From Pseudomonadota bacterium (GTDB lineage: Bacteria; Pseudomonadota; Alphaproteobacteria; Reyranellales; Reyranellaceae), in contig JAEWIV010000311.1 in assembly GCA_023386865.1 (NCBI GenBank), positions 1 through 24,082 on the forward strand: a stretch of 24,082 nt of DNA, given 5' to 3'. The notes beneath the pieces were generated by a model. The model was not told the DNA's origin and did no database searches. It saw only the letters and a list, made by a program, of their open reading frames with translations. Position numbers and translations under genes: made by a program. Positions 14,542-21,452 of the stretch are shown piece by piece (the first letter of the stretch is position 1; the number at the start of each line of letters is the position of its first letter).

Positions 14542-15693
14542 CTAGTCCGCCGCCTGCCTCTGCGCGGTGCGGTCCGGCGTCAGGCTGTAGGTCGTGAAGC
14601 GCTGGTTGAGCGACGGCATCGGGCAAGCCTCGAGATGGCCTTCGCCCGGTCGCATCAGGATCATGGCCGTGGTCGCCGTCTTCACGCCATGCGTGTTGAG
14701 CCGCGGCGGCCGGCACACCGACCAGGGCGAGTTCCAATCGTCGAAGAAAGCCATGCGGAAATCATCGAGCGTGAGCTTGCCGCGCTTCGGGGAAAGCCGG
14801 TCGCGCACGCGCTTGTCACGATAGATCGAGCACGGCGTCTCCGCGAGGCCGGTGTCCTTCACCTGGGCGCGCGCCGACTCGGCGATCCAATGGTTGGCAT
14901 GGACATAGAGACCGCGATCGGGCGCGATCCAGAACGTGTCGTCCGGCGCGCATTCGAAGCCGAAGGCCTCGCCGCCGCCCCCAGAGACCGTCGCGTGGCT
15001 GACCGCCATGTGGTTGGAGCCGAGCTTGGGCGTCGACATGATCGTGTGCACGGCATTCGCGAGGGAGGCGCTCTCCAGCACCTTGCGGCGAATGAAGGGC
15101 AGCGGGATGCCGGGGCCGCGCTTGTAGTCGCGGTCGCATTGCAGGGCGTTGGCCGTGAGGCCGATACCGGCCGAATTCAGGCCCGAACGCGCCAGGCCGC
15201 CGGCTTCGGTGAAGGTCAGGATATCGGGCCCGTCGTCGCGCCGGATGCGCAGCACCACACCGGTTTCGGCGCACTCGGCGCGCCAGTCCCAATTCTGGCC
15301 ATGCAGCAGCACGCCGTCGGCGCTGGCCTCGGGCAGGGCCAGGGCCGCGGTGCAGCCGTCCGGCACCTGCCTGGCCTCCTGCTGCTGGCGCGCCGCCGCC
15401 ACCATCTCGGTGCGGGCGTTCATCAGCACCACCGCGGCGAAGGGTTCGTCGGCACCTTCGGCGATGCCGCGCATCTCCTCGACGTAGGTCGGATCGAACT
15501 TCTCGATCGATGGCACCAGCGCCTCGGCGCGGCGCTCCAGCTCGGCCCAGTCGACGCCGCTCTTCAGCAGGGAGCCGGCGTACATCTTGGCGCCGCGGCG
15601 CAGGCGATCGGCGGCGGCCTTGCCGTGAGTGCGGCCGCGCTCGCGCGGGCTGCCGGAAAGATCGATCAGGGGAAACGGTGCGTACTCAGCCAT
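14542..15693 (-). CDS. C45-family (acyl-CoA:6-aminopenicillanate acyltransferase-like) Ntn hydrolase
   Basis: The 383-aa product has the C45 layout: GSPRERGRTHGKAAADRL at the N-terminus, a helical pro-region with YVEEMRGIAEGADEPFAAVVLMNARTE, then PDGCTAALA, where the peptide bond before Cys114 would be cut autocatalytically to leave the N-terminal nucleophile. GQNWDW, LTFTEAGGLARSGLNSAGIGLTAN and HANHW match the family core. Bacterial members are rarely linked to penicillin; they hydrolyse or transfer amide-linked acyl groups of largely unknown identity. ATG at 15693 is chosen over GTG at 15699 because GAGG lies 5 nt upstream. It begins 13 nt after hemJ and ends 2 nt before the PTPS-related gene. 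Confidence 0.92.
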   Translation of the reverse strand: MAEYAPFPLIDLSGSPRERGRTHGKAAADRLRRGAKMYAGSLLKSGVDWAELERRAEALVPSIEKFDPTYVEEMRGIAEGADEPFAAVVLMNARTEMVAAARQQQEARQVPDGCTAALALPEASADGVLLHGQNWDWRAECAETGVVLRIRRDDGPDILTFTEAGGLARSGLNSAGIGLTANALQCDRDYKRGPGIPLPFIRRKVLESASLANAVHTIMSTPKLGSNHMAVSHATVSGGGGEAFGFECAPDDTFWIAPDRGLYVHANHWIAESARAQVKDTGLAETPCSIYRDKRVRDRLSPKRGKLTLDDFRMAFFDDWNSPWSVCRPPRLNTHGVKTATTAMILMRPGEGHLEACPMPSLNQRFTTYSLTPDRTAQRQAAD

Positions 15694-15706
15694 GGGCACC
15701 TCGCTT

Positions 15707-16132
15707 TCAGAAAGGTTTTAGCACCGCCAGAAAGACAATGGCGATCATCAGCACCGTCGGCACCTCGTTCCACCAGCGATAGTAGGTGGCAGGCCTCACG
15801 TTCCTGTCGGCCTCGAAGTCCTTCCGCCAGCGGGCATATACGTGGTGGACGAAGGTGAGGCCGAGGACCAGGGCGAACTTCCCCTGCCACCAGCCGGCGT
15901 GCCACCAGTCGCCGCGCCAGGCCAGCGCCAGGCCGAAGATCCAGACCAGGATCATGGCCGGGTTCATGATGCCGCGCAGCAGGCGGCGCTCCATGACCTT
16001 GAACGTCTCGCTCTGTCGCGATCCCTTCTCGGCGTCAGCGTGATAGACGAACAACCGCGGCAGATAGAGAAGTCCCGCCATCCAGGCGATGACCGCCACG
16101 ATGTGCAAGGCCTTCAGGATCTCATAGAGCAT
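15707..16132 (-). CDS. hemJ: Protoporphyrinogen IX oxidase HemJ (UPF0093)
   Basis: HemJ oxidises protoporphyrinogen IX to protoporphyrin IX in the inner membrane, the step before iron insertion. The 141-aa product has four hydrophobic helices, as expected. The conserved His10 (ILKALHIVAVIAWMAGLLYLPR) and Lys85 (WWQGKFALVL) regions, needed for heme binding and activity in characterised members, are present, as is the terminal RWWNEVPTVLMIAIVFLAVLKPF. Its start lies 11 nt inside the end of hemH, which indicates translational coupling. No hemG or hemY gene is in the window, so this is probably the strain's oxidase for this step. Confidence 0.95.
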   Translation of the reverse strand: MLYEILKALHIVAVIAWMAGLLYLPRLFVYHADAEKGSRQSETFKVMERRLLRGIMNPAMILVWIFGLALAWRGDWWHAGWWQGKFALVLGLTFVHHVYARWRKDFEADRNVRPATYYRWWNEVPTVLMIAIVFLAVLKPF

Positions 16133-17057
16133 CGCGCACCAGCCTCGCGAGACCCGCGATGAACAGCGGATGCGTCCCTACGGTCGGGATGCGCACGTAG
16201 GACGGCACGCCGACCTTGCCGGCGAGATGGCGGTACTCGATGTCGAGCTCGACCAGGGTCTCGGAATGTTCCGAAACGAAGGACAGCGGATAGAGTACGA
16301 CCGCGACTTTGTCGGCCCCGGCGCGCGTGATCTCCGCCTCGGTCGAGGGGCCGATCCATTTCAGTGGACCGACGCGGCTCTGGTAGCAGACCGACCAGTC
16401 GAGATCGCCGCCGATCACATGGGCGATGGCCTTGGCTGTCTGCTCGACCTGGCTCTGATAGGGATCGCCGGCCTTGATCACCCGCTCGGGCAGACCGTGC
16501 GCGGAGAACAGCACGCGATGGGGCATGGTGGCGACCTGCGCCAGGCCTTCCTTCAACAGCTCGACGGATGCGGCGATGAATCCCGGCTCGGTCGGATAGT
16601 CTTTGACGACCGTGGTCGGCACCTTGAATTTCGCCAGGTCGTTCCACGCCTTGAAGGACGACTCGGTGGTCGCGGTCGAGAACTGCGGATAGAGCGGCAA
16701 CAGCACGATGCGGTCGGGCTTGAACCGCTCGACCGAGCGTACGACCGCTTCGGTCATGGGATGCCAGTAGCGCATGCAGACATAGCCGCGAAACTCATGC
16801 TCGCTGCCCAGCACTTCTTCCAGTGCGCGCGCCTGCGCCTCGGTCTGGCCGAGGATGGGCGAGGCGCCACCGATCTTGTCGTAGATCGCCCGCGCCGTCG
16901 GTGCGCGCCGCCGGGCCAGAAAGCTCGCCAACGGGCCACGAATGAAGCCGGGCACGCGCAGGATCGCGGGGTCGCCGAACAGGTTGCGCAGGAAGGGCTG
17001 CACCGCCTCCAGCGAATCCGGTCCGCCGAGATTGAACAGGATGATGGCGATCTTCAC
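16122..17057 (-). CDS. hemH: Ferrochelatase HemH
   Basis: Ferrochelatase inserts ferrous iron into protoporphyrin IX to make protoheme. The 311-aa product begins IAIILFNLGGPDS and holds the family blocks RAIYDKIGGASPI, MRYWHP, LPLYPQFSTATTESS, and the catalytic FSAHGLP with His187. It ends with LYPLSFVSEHSETLVELDIEY, containing the conserved Glu264. The start is GTG at 17057, overlapping the hemE stop as GTGA. There is no in-frame ATG close by and the family N-terminus begins here. It lacks the C-terminal [2Fe-2S] cysteine cluster found in some ferrochelatases. Confidence 0.96.
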   Translation of the reverse strand: MKIAIILFNLGGPDSLEAVQPFLRNLFGDPAILRVPGFIRGPLASFLARRRAPTARAIYDKIGGASPILGQTEAQARALEEVLGSEHEFRGYVCMRYWHPMTEAVVRSVERFKPDRIVLLPLYPQFSTATTESSFKAWNDLAKFKVPTTVVKDYPTEPGFIAASVELLKEGLAQVATMPHRVLFSAHGLPERVIKAGDPYQSQVEQTAKAIAHVIGGDLDWSVCYQSRVGPLKWIGPSTEAEITRAGADKVAVVLYPLSFVSEHSETLVELDIEYRHLAGKVGVPSYVRIPTVGTHPLFIAGLARLVRDAL

Positions 17058-18097
17058 GTGGTGGACGGCTTCCAGTTGCGCACGATCTCGACCAGCCGGG
17101 CGACGTGCTCGGGCGGTGTCTGTGGCACCACGCCATGGCCGAGGTTGAAGACGAAGGGGCCGTGGCCGAGCTTGTCGAGGATGCGGGTGGCCTCGCGCTC
17201 CAGCGCCGGGCCGCCTGCGACCAGCATCAAGGGATCGAGATTGCCCTGCAGGCAGATATGCGGCTGCAGCTCGCGCGCCGCCCAATGGGCGCCGATGCCG
17301 GTGTCGATCGACAGGGCGGCAAAGGCATCGGTCCGGCGGTACATCAGGGTCGCGGGACCGACGGCGCGCGGGAAGGCAATGATCGGCGTTTTGGGGTGGC
17401 GCGCATGCACGGCATGGGCGATTCGTACCATCGGCTCGAGCGACCAGCCGAACAGCTGCTCTTCCGGCAGCACGCCGGCCCAGGAATCGAAGAGTTGCAC
17501 GGCGTCGGCCCCGGCGTCGATCTGATGGGTCAGGTGATCGACCACGGCGTCGACCAGCAGATCGATCAGCAGGCCGAAGGAATCGGGATGGCGATAGGCC
17601 CAACCCTTGACCTTGGCGAAGTCGCGGCTGCCGCCGCCCTCGATCATGTAGCAGGCAAGGGTGAACGGTGCGCCGGCAAAGCCCAGCAGCGCCGTCCCGG
17701 GCGGCAGCTCCGCCCTGGTCCGCCGGATGGCCTCGTAGACCGGCGCCAGATGCTCGGGCAGACGCGCCCGCGACAGGCGGCCGAAGTCGGCCGGATCAGT
17801 CAGCGCGTCGAGCTTGGGACCTTCACCTTCCTCGAACCACACCTTCTGGCCGAGCGCGTCGGGCACCACCAGGATATCGGAGAAGATGATGGCGGCATCG
17901 AGCCCGAAGCGGCGCACCGGCTGCAGGGTGACTTCGACCGCCTTGTCCGGCGTGTAGCAGAACTCGAGGAACGAGCGAGTCGTCGCCCGGACGGCGCGGT
18001 ATTCCGGGAGATAGCGCCCGGCCTGGCGCATCAGCCAGATCGGCGGTGTCGCAAAGCGCGTCCCGCCCAGGGTTCTCAGGAACTTCCCTTCGCTCAA
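17054..18097 (-). CDS. hemE: Uroporphyrinogen decarboxylase HemE
   Basis: HemE removes four carboxyl groups from uroporphyrinogen III to give coproporphyrinogen III in the cytoplasm. The 347-aa product has the N-terminal signature PPIWLMRQAGRYLPEYR, the IIFSDILVVPDALG block with the catalytic aspartate, the second signature GFAGAPFTLACYMIEGGGS and the C-terminal FNLGHGVVPQTPPEHV. The start is TTG at 18097: GAGGA lies 8 nt upstream, an in-frame stop stands nine codons upstream, and no ATG or GTG lies between them. It leads the heme operon hemE-hemH-hemJ. Confidence 0.96.
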   Translation of the reverse strand: MSEGKFLRTLGGTRFATPPIWLMRQAGRYLPEYRAVRATTRSFLEFCYTPDKAVEVTLQPVRRFGLDAAIIFSDILVVPDALGQKVWFEEGEGPKLDALTDPADFGRLSRARLPEHLAPVYEAIRRTRAELPPGTALLGFAGAPFTLACYMIEGGGSRDFAKVKGWAYRHPDSFGLLIDLLVDAVVDHLTHQIDAGADAVQLFDSWAGVLPEEQLFGWSLEPMVRIAHAVHARHPKTPIIAFPRAVGPATLMYRRTDAFAALSIDTGIGAHWAARELQPHICLQGNLDPLMLVAGGPALEREATRILDKLGHGPFVFNLGHGVVPQTPPEHVARLVEIVRNWKPSTT

Positions 18098-18421
18098 GCT
18101 CTGATCCTCATGCCTTCCCTCTTACTCTTTCATAATAGGTAGTAGGAGTAGTTGAGGGTGTGGCACATGGGGATGCGCCCTATTGGCAACCCTTCCCCAG
18201 CCCGCTGTGGAACGGCCAGCATCGATTCGACGGGCTTTCACCGCCGGATTCCCGATTCGCAGCCCATTCCTCCCAGATTGTCCGGAAGGGATGGGGACTG
18301 GCATCGGCTGGGCGAGTCGTGTCCTGAATCGGCCGTGTCGGGTCGGATGCGCCGCCTGTCCCCGTCTTCCCATGAGCAATCCTGCATTTCTCCCCGGGTC
18401 GCTGTGGGGTAAATAAAGAGC
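18098..18421. other. Divergent non-coding region between hemE and the PPDK regulator
   Basis: This 324-nt region contains no frame with coding character on either strand; the short open frames in it start without ribosome sites and have no recognisable product. On the minus strand TATTAT (18137-18132) is a good -10 hexamer about 35 nt before the hemE TTG, but I find no matching -35. Near the other end an imperfect stem-loop lies just before the GTG start at 18422. No tRNA-like or other RNA gene was recognised. Confidence 0.6.
18386..18414 (+). promoter_or_regulatory. Imperfect stem-loop just upstream of the PPDK regulator start
   Basis: ATTT (18386-18389) and CCCC (18392-18395) can pair with GGGG (18406-18409) and AAAT (18411-18414) around a 10-nt loop, with a small internal bulge. 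The structure ends 7 nt before the GTG start and covers the position where a ribosome site would be expected. No strong Shine-Dalgarno is visible there. The significance is uncertain. Confidence 0.3.
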
Positions 18422-19258
18422 GTGGCCAACCGGAACTTCCACGTCCATCTCGTCTCCGACTCGACCGGCGAGACGGTATCGAGTGTGGCGCGCGCCTGCC
18501 TTGTGCAATACGAGGGCGTGTTCGTGCAGGAGCACGTCTGGTCGCTGGTGCGTACCAAGGGCCAGATGGACAAGGTCATGCAGGCCGTCGAGCGCGACCG
18601 CGGTCCCGTGCTCTATACGCTGGTCGATCCCGAGCTGCGCGACCTGGTGCGCGATCATTGCCGCCGCCTGCAGCTGCCCTGCGTCGGCGTGCTCGACCAG
18701 GCGATGAGCGTGCTGGCCGTGCACTTCCATTCCAAGAGCGAGCAATGGCCCGGCCGCCAGCATCAGCTCGACGAAGGCTATTTCGACCGCATCGATGCCA
18801 TGCACTACACGCTGGCGCACGATGATGGCCAGTCGACGCACGATCTGGAGGATGCCGACGTCATCCTGGTCGGGCCGTCGCGCACCTCCAAGACGCCGAC
18901 CTGCGTCTATCTCGCCAATCGCGGCGTGCGCGCGGCCAACGTGCCCTTGGTGCCGTTGGTTGATCCGCCGTCGGCGCTCGAGTCGGCCAAGCGGCCGCTG
19001 ATCGTCGGGCTGATCACCGATCCCGAGCGGCTGGTGCAGATCCGCGTCAACCGCCTGCGCCTGCTGCAGCAGAACACCGAGACCGATTACACCGACATGG
19101 ACAACGTGCAGCGCGAGATCCAGGAAGCGCGCCGTCTCTATGCCCGCCGCAAGTGGGCGACCATCGACGTCACGCGGCGCTCCATCGAGGAGACGGCGGC
19201 GGCGATCCTGCAGATGCTCGCGGTTCGGCGCGAGCAGCGATTGCAGGCGACAGAATAA
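18422..19258 (+). CDS. Pyruvate, phosphate dikinase regulatory protein (DUF299 kinase/pyrophosphorylase)
   Basis: This 278-aa protein belongs to the bifunctional family that inactivates pyruvate phosphate dikinase (or PEP synthase) by ADP-dependent threonine phosphorylation and reactivates it by phosphate-dependent dephosphorylation. It therefore controls flow between pyruvate and PEP. It starts HLVSDSTGETVSSVARA, as family members do, and carries the nucleotide-binding loop GPSRTSKTPT (151-160), followed by YLANRGVRAANVPLVP and GLITDPERLVQIRVNRL. The GTG at 18422 gives the canonical N-terminus. Whether the target is PPDK or PEP synthase cannot be read from the sequence; PPDK is usual in alphaproteobacteria. 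It is divergent from hemE, an arrangement I recall from many alphaproteobacterial chromosomes. Confidence 0.95.
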   Translation: MANRNFHVHLVSDSTGETVSSVARACLVQYEGVFVQEHVWSLVRTKGQMDKVMQAVERDRGPVLYTLVDPELRDLVRDHCRRLQLPCVGVLDQAMSVLAVHFHSKSEQWPGRQHQLDEGYFDRIDAMHYTLAHDDGQSTHDLEDADVILVGPSRTSKTPTCVYLANRGVRAANVPLVPLVDPPSALESAKRPLIVGLITDPERLVQIRVNRLRLLQQNTETDYTDMDNVQREIQEARRLYARRKWATIDVTRRSIEETAAAILQMLAVRREQRLQATE

Positions 19259-19284
19259 GCATCGACAGGGCAAGGGAGGCGATC

Positions 19285-19704
19285 ATGCGTATGCGTCATC
19301 CTCGGTTCGGCGTAGCGGTTGGTCTGGTTCTTGCAGCGCCGGCGGCGCAAGCGGCGAACGGCATCGATGTCACGCGCGGACAGGACGCGATGGTGTTCGG
19401 TAATTGCGTGCCGAGTCTGATGGTCGAGAACAACTCGATGGAGATCATCGACTACCTTCAGGTCGATGTCGCCGTCGCGCTGACGAACGGCCAGGAGCGC
19501 ATCGTCGAGCTGAAATCGGCATACCGCGAAGGTGTGCTGCATCCAATAGGGGTCGGAGGGAGAGCGGTCTTGCAACAACATCTCGATACATCGAAAGCCC
19601 TGGGCGTCGGTTGCGGCGACCTGCAATCGCGCCGTGTCGTGCGTACCATTTGCGAGGCCGAAGGCGGCAGATCATGCGCCTCCTCGGTATCGGTGCAGCC
19701 GTGA
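19285..19704 (+). CDS. Secreted four-cysteine protein of unknown function, 139 aa
   Basis: I do not recognise the family. The ATG at 19285 has GGGAGG at good spacing. The N-terminus (MRMRHPRFGVAVGLVLAAPAAQAA) is a clear signal peptide with cleavage likely after AQA (about residue 23), giving a periplasmic or secreted protein of about 116 aa. The mature part holds four cysteines (41, 110, 123, 131), enough for two disulfides, and alternating strands such as DYLQVDVAVALTNGQERIVELK, which suggests a small beta-rich domain. The last codons overlap possible starts of the following Bug-family gene, so the two may be co-expressed. It begins 26 nt after the PPDK regulator gene. Confidence 0.8.
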   Translation: MRMRHPRFGVAVGLVLAAPAAQAANGIDVTRGQDAMVFGNCVPSLMVENNSMEIIDYLQVDVAVALTNGQERIVELKSAYREGVLHPIGVGGRAVLQQHLDTSKALGVGCGDLQSRRVVRTICEAEGGRSCASSVSVQP

Positions 19705-19712
19705 GCCGCCGC

Positions 19713-20678
19713 ATGATCCGCCGTCGTACGCTCGTCGGCGCCGCCGGCGCCTCGCTGCTGGCCGCGCCCGCCCTCGGTCAGGCCTTTCCCAACAAGCCGC
19801 TGAAGGTCGTCGTGCCCTATCCGCCGGGCGGCGGCACGGACGGTCTCGGCCGCATCACCTGCCAGTTTCTGTCGGACAAGCTCGGCCAGCCGATCGTCGT
19901 CCAGAACATCGGCGGTGCCTCGGGCACGGTTGGCTCCGACACGATCCGGCGGGCCGATCCCGACGGCTATTCGCTGCTGTTCAATGCCAGCCTGTTCGTG
20001 CTGGGAAAGGCGGTTGCGCCGACCTGCCCGTACGATCCGGTGACCGACTTCCGGCCGATCGCCCAGGCGGGCGAGGCGCCGCTGGTGCTGCTGTGCGCCA
20101 ACAGCGTGCCCGGCACCGACTATGCCAGCACCATGGAGGCGATCAAGAAGGAGCCGAAGAAGTACTTCTTCGCACTGTCTTCCGGCGGTTCGGCGGGCCA
20201 CATCGCCACGCTGGCGTTCCTGAAGCGGACCGGGCTGCCGCTCGACACCATCCTCTATAAAGGCACCGCCCCGGCCAATGCCGACCTCGTAGCGGGCAAC
20301 GTCCAGCTCTTCATGGATCCCTGGACGGCGCTGCTGCCGCTCGCCACGTCGGGCCGCGCCCGCGGGCTGTTCGTGACCTCTAAGGAGCGCACCAAGCTCG
20401 CGCCCAACATCCCGACCTCCGACGAGGTCGGGCTGAAGGACTTCAACATCAGCTCCTGGTATGGCCTGTGGGCGCCCAAGGACACGCCGGATCCCATCGT
20501 CGACAAGCTCGCGAGCGCGATGGCGGAAGTCTCCAAGGACCCGGGCTTCCTCGAGAAGACCACGTCGCTCGGCATCGTGCCGACGGCGCGCGGACCCGCG
20601 GCGTTCGCCGCCTTCATCAAGACGGAGGTCGAGGTGAACACGGCGCTCCTGAAGGAGTCCGGATTCAAGCCGGAGTAG
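19713..20678 (+). CDS. Bug/TctC-family periplasmic substrate-binding protein
   Basis: The protein is the extracytoplasmic binding component of a tripartite tricarboxylate transporter-type system, binding carboxylates or aromatic acids. The signal peptide (MIRRRTLVGAAGASLLAAPALGQA) is followed by the family block FPNKPLKVVVPYPPGGGTDGLGR, then QPIVVQNIGGASGTVGSDTIRRADPDGYSLLF, YDPVTDFRPIAQ and SSWYGLWAPKDTPDPIVDKL. The ATG at 19713 gives 321 aa, normal for the family. In-frame GTG at 19701, overlapping the preceding stop, and ATG at 19674 with AAGG upstream are alternatives. No tctA or tctB membrane genes are nearby, as is common for orphan Bug proteins, so the ligand is unknown. Confidence 0.92.
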   Translation: MIRRRTLVGAAGASLLAAPALGQAFPNKPLKVVVPYPPGGGTDGLGRITCQFLSDKLGQPIVVQNIGGASGTVGSDTIRRADPDGYSLLFNASLFVLGKAVAPTCPYDPVTDFRPIAQAGEAPLVLLCANSVPGTDYASTMEAIKKEPKKYFFALSSGGSAGHIATLAFLKRTGLPLDTILYKGTAPANADLVAGNVQLFMDPWTALLPLATSGRARGLFVTSKERTKLAPNIPTSDEVGLKDFNISSWYGLWAPKDTPDPIVDKLASAMAEVSKDPGFLEKTTSLGIVPTARGPAAFAAFIKTEVEVNTALLKESGFKPE

Positions 20679-20827
20679 TTACGTGGAAGAAAGCCAGCCA
20701 CCAGACGATATTACCGACGAGGAGTGGAACCTCATCGAAGAGCGCGCTGCGCACCGGAACGTGGCAAGTGATGAAGAGGTCAGGGGACTCTTCGACAAGT
20801 ATCGAGGTGCGGACTTCAAGCCGGAGT
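20664..20827 (+). repeat. 13-bp direct repeat pair bracketing the 48-aa gene
   Basis: TTCAAGCCGGAGT occurs at 20664-20676 and again at 20815-20827. GGA precedes the first copy directly; GGAC precedes the second. The first copy encodes the last residues (FKPE) and the start of the stop codon of the Bug-family protein; the second encodes the last residues (FKPE) and stop of the small protein. The 151-nt period could come from a duplication or an insertion. Confidence 0.6.
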
Positions 20828-20829
20828 GA
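20683..20829 (+). CDS. Small acidic protein, 48 aa, possibly antitoxin-like
   Basis: A GTG start at 20683 has GGAG 7 nt upstream, formed by the end of the Bug-family gene, and the frame runs 48 codons to TGA at 20827-20829. The product starts (M)EESQPPDDITDEEWNLIEER and contains ASDEEVRGLFDKYRG near the end. The DEEW..IEE and SDEEVRxxFxKYR patterns recall short antitoxin-like proteins that carry a SDEEVxxxFxxY tail, but there is no toxin gene next to it, so this remains a guess. The last 14 nt overlap the convergent membrane-protein gene. It lies in a visibly lower-GC patch. Confidence 0.5.
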   Translation: MEESQPPDDITDEEWNLIEERAAHRNVASDEEVRGLFDKYRGADFKPE

Positions 20830-21421
20830 TTCGCCTGAATTTGATTGCGATGGCCAAGGCTCTAATCGCTGACAAACCTAACGCGAGCCAAGCTACTGAG
20901 AGTATGAGGCCGAAGTAGCTAAACGGTGATACCCTCGGCGTGAAGAGTTGCATGCCGAGGACAACGCCAATCCATACGCCTGTGCCGAATACATAAGCGG
21001 CGACAGGGAACGTACCCCGGACGTAAAGGGGTGGCTTCTCGTTGCTTCCAAGCGCGATTCGGAAGACGAAGTAAGCCGATATCAGCAGAAAGACGAAGTA
21101 GTTGACCGCCTGCACGGTTGCCAACCATGGGAGAGGACGTGGGATCTGGCACCATAACGTTGGCACTGCAGCCGGGCAGACGTCATCGAGAAGCAAGGAC
21201 AGTCCCTGCACTGACAACCGGTCGATTGGCGGAACGGCCAGGACGACACAAGCCACCAGCGTCGCAGGAATAGAGCTGAGGATGAGTGCCCATTCTGCTG
21301 CGGATGATGGCCCGAGATGAAGGTCTCGTCTTTTGGTTGGCGAGCGAAAGGTGACGATTGCTTTGATTGCCAGATACGCAATCCCAAGACAGATGACGAT
21401 GATGAGGACAACAGCGTCCAT
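20816..21421 (-). CDS. Orphan integral membrane protein, 201 aa, five predicted TM segments
   Basis: I do not recognise the family. Five hydrophobic stretches are visible: about residues 1-25, 42-66, 100-127, 137-162 and 168-194. The loop between the second and third contains two cysteines (DDVCPAAVPTLWCQI) that could form a disulfide on the outer face. Base composition is lower in GC than the flanking genes and codon third positions are less biased, which hints at acquisition by transfer. It lies 31 nt downstream of glnD on the same strand, with no clear ribosome site before the ATG at 21421, so start and expression are uncertain. Confidence 0.7.
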   Translation of the reverse strand: MDAVVLIIVICLGIAYLAIKAIVTFRSPTKRRDLHLGPSSAAEWALILSSIPATLVACVVLAVPPIDRLSVQGLSLLLDDVCPAAVPTLWCQIPRPLPWLATVQAVNYFVFLLISAYFVFRIALGSNEKPPLYVRGTFPVAAYVFGTGVWIGVVLGMQLFTPRVSPFSYFGLILSVAWLALGLSAIRALAIAIKFRRITPA

Positions 21422-21452
21422 CGGTCGACCACGGTTGGCTTAGATCGCGATC

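Noticed and set aside
14542..15693. C45 gene as part of a beta-lactam biosynthesis cluster
   Set aside because: No ACV synthetase, isopenicillin N synthase or related gene is present; C45 homologues are widespread outside antibiotic pathways.
18122..19273. Minus-strand frame antisense to the PPDK regulator
   Set aside because: The plus-strand frame matches DUF299 throughout. The antisense product is His/Asp/Leu-rich with no recognisable domain.
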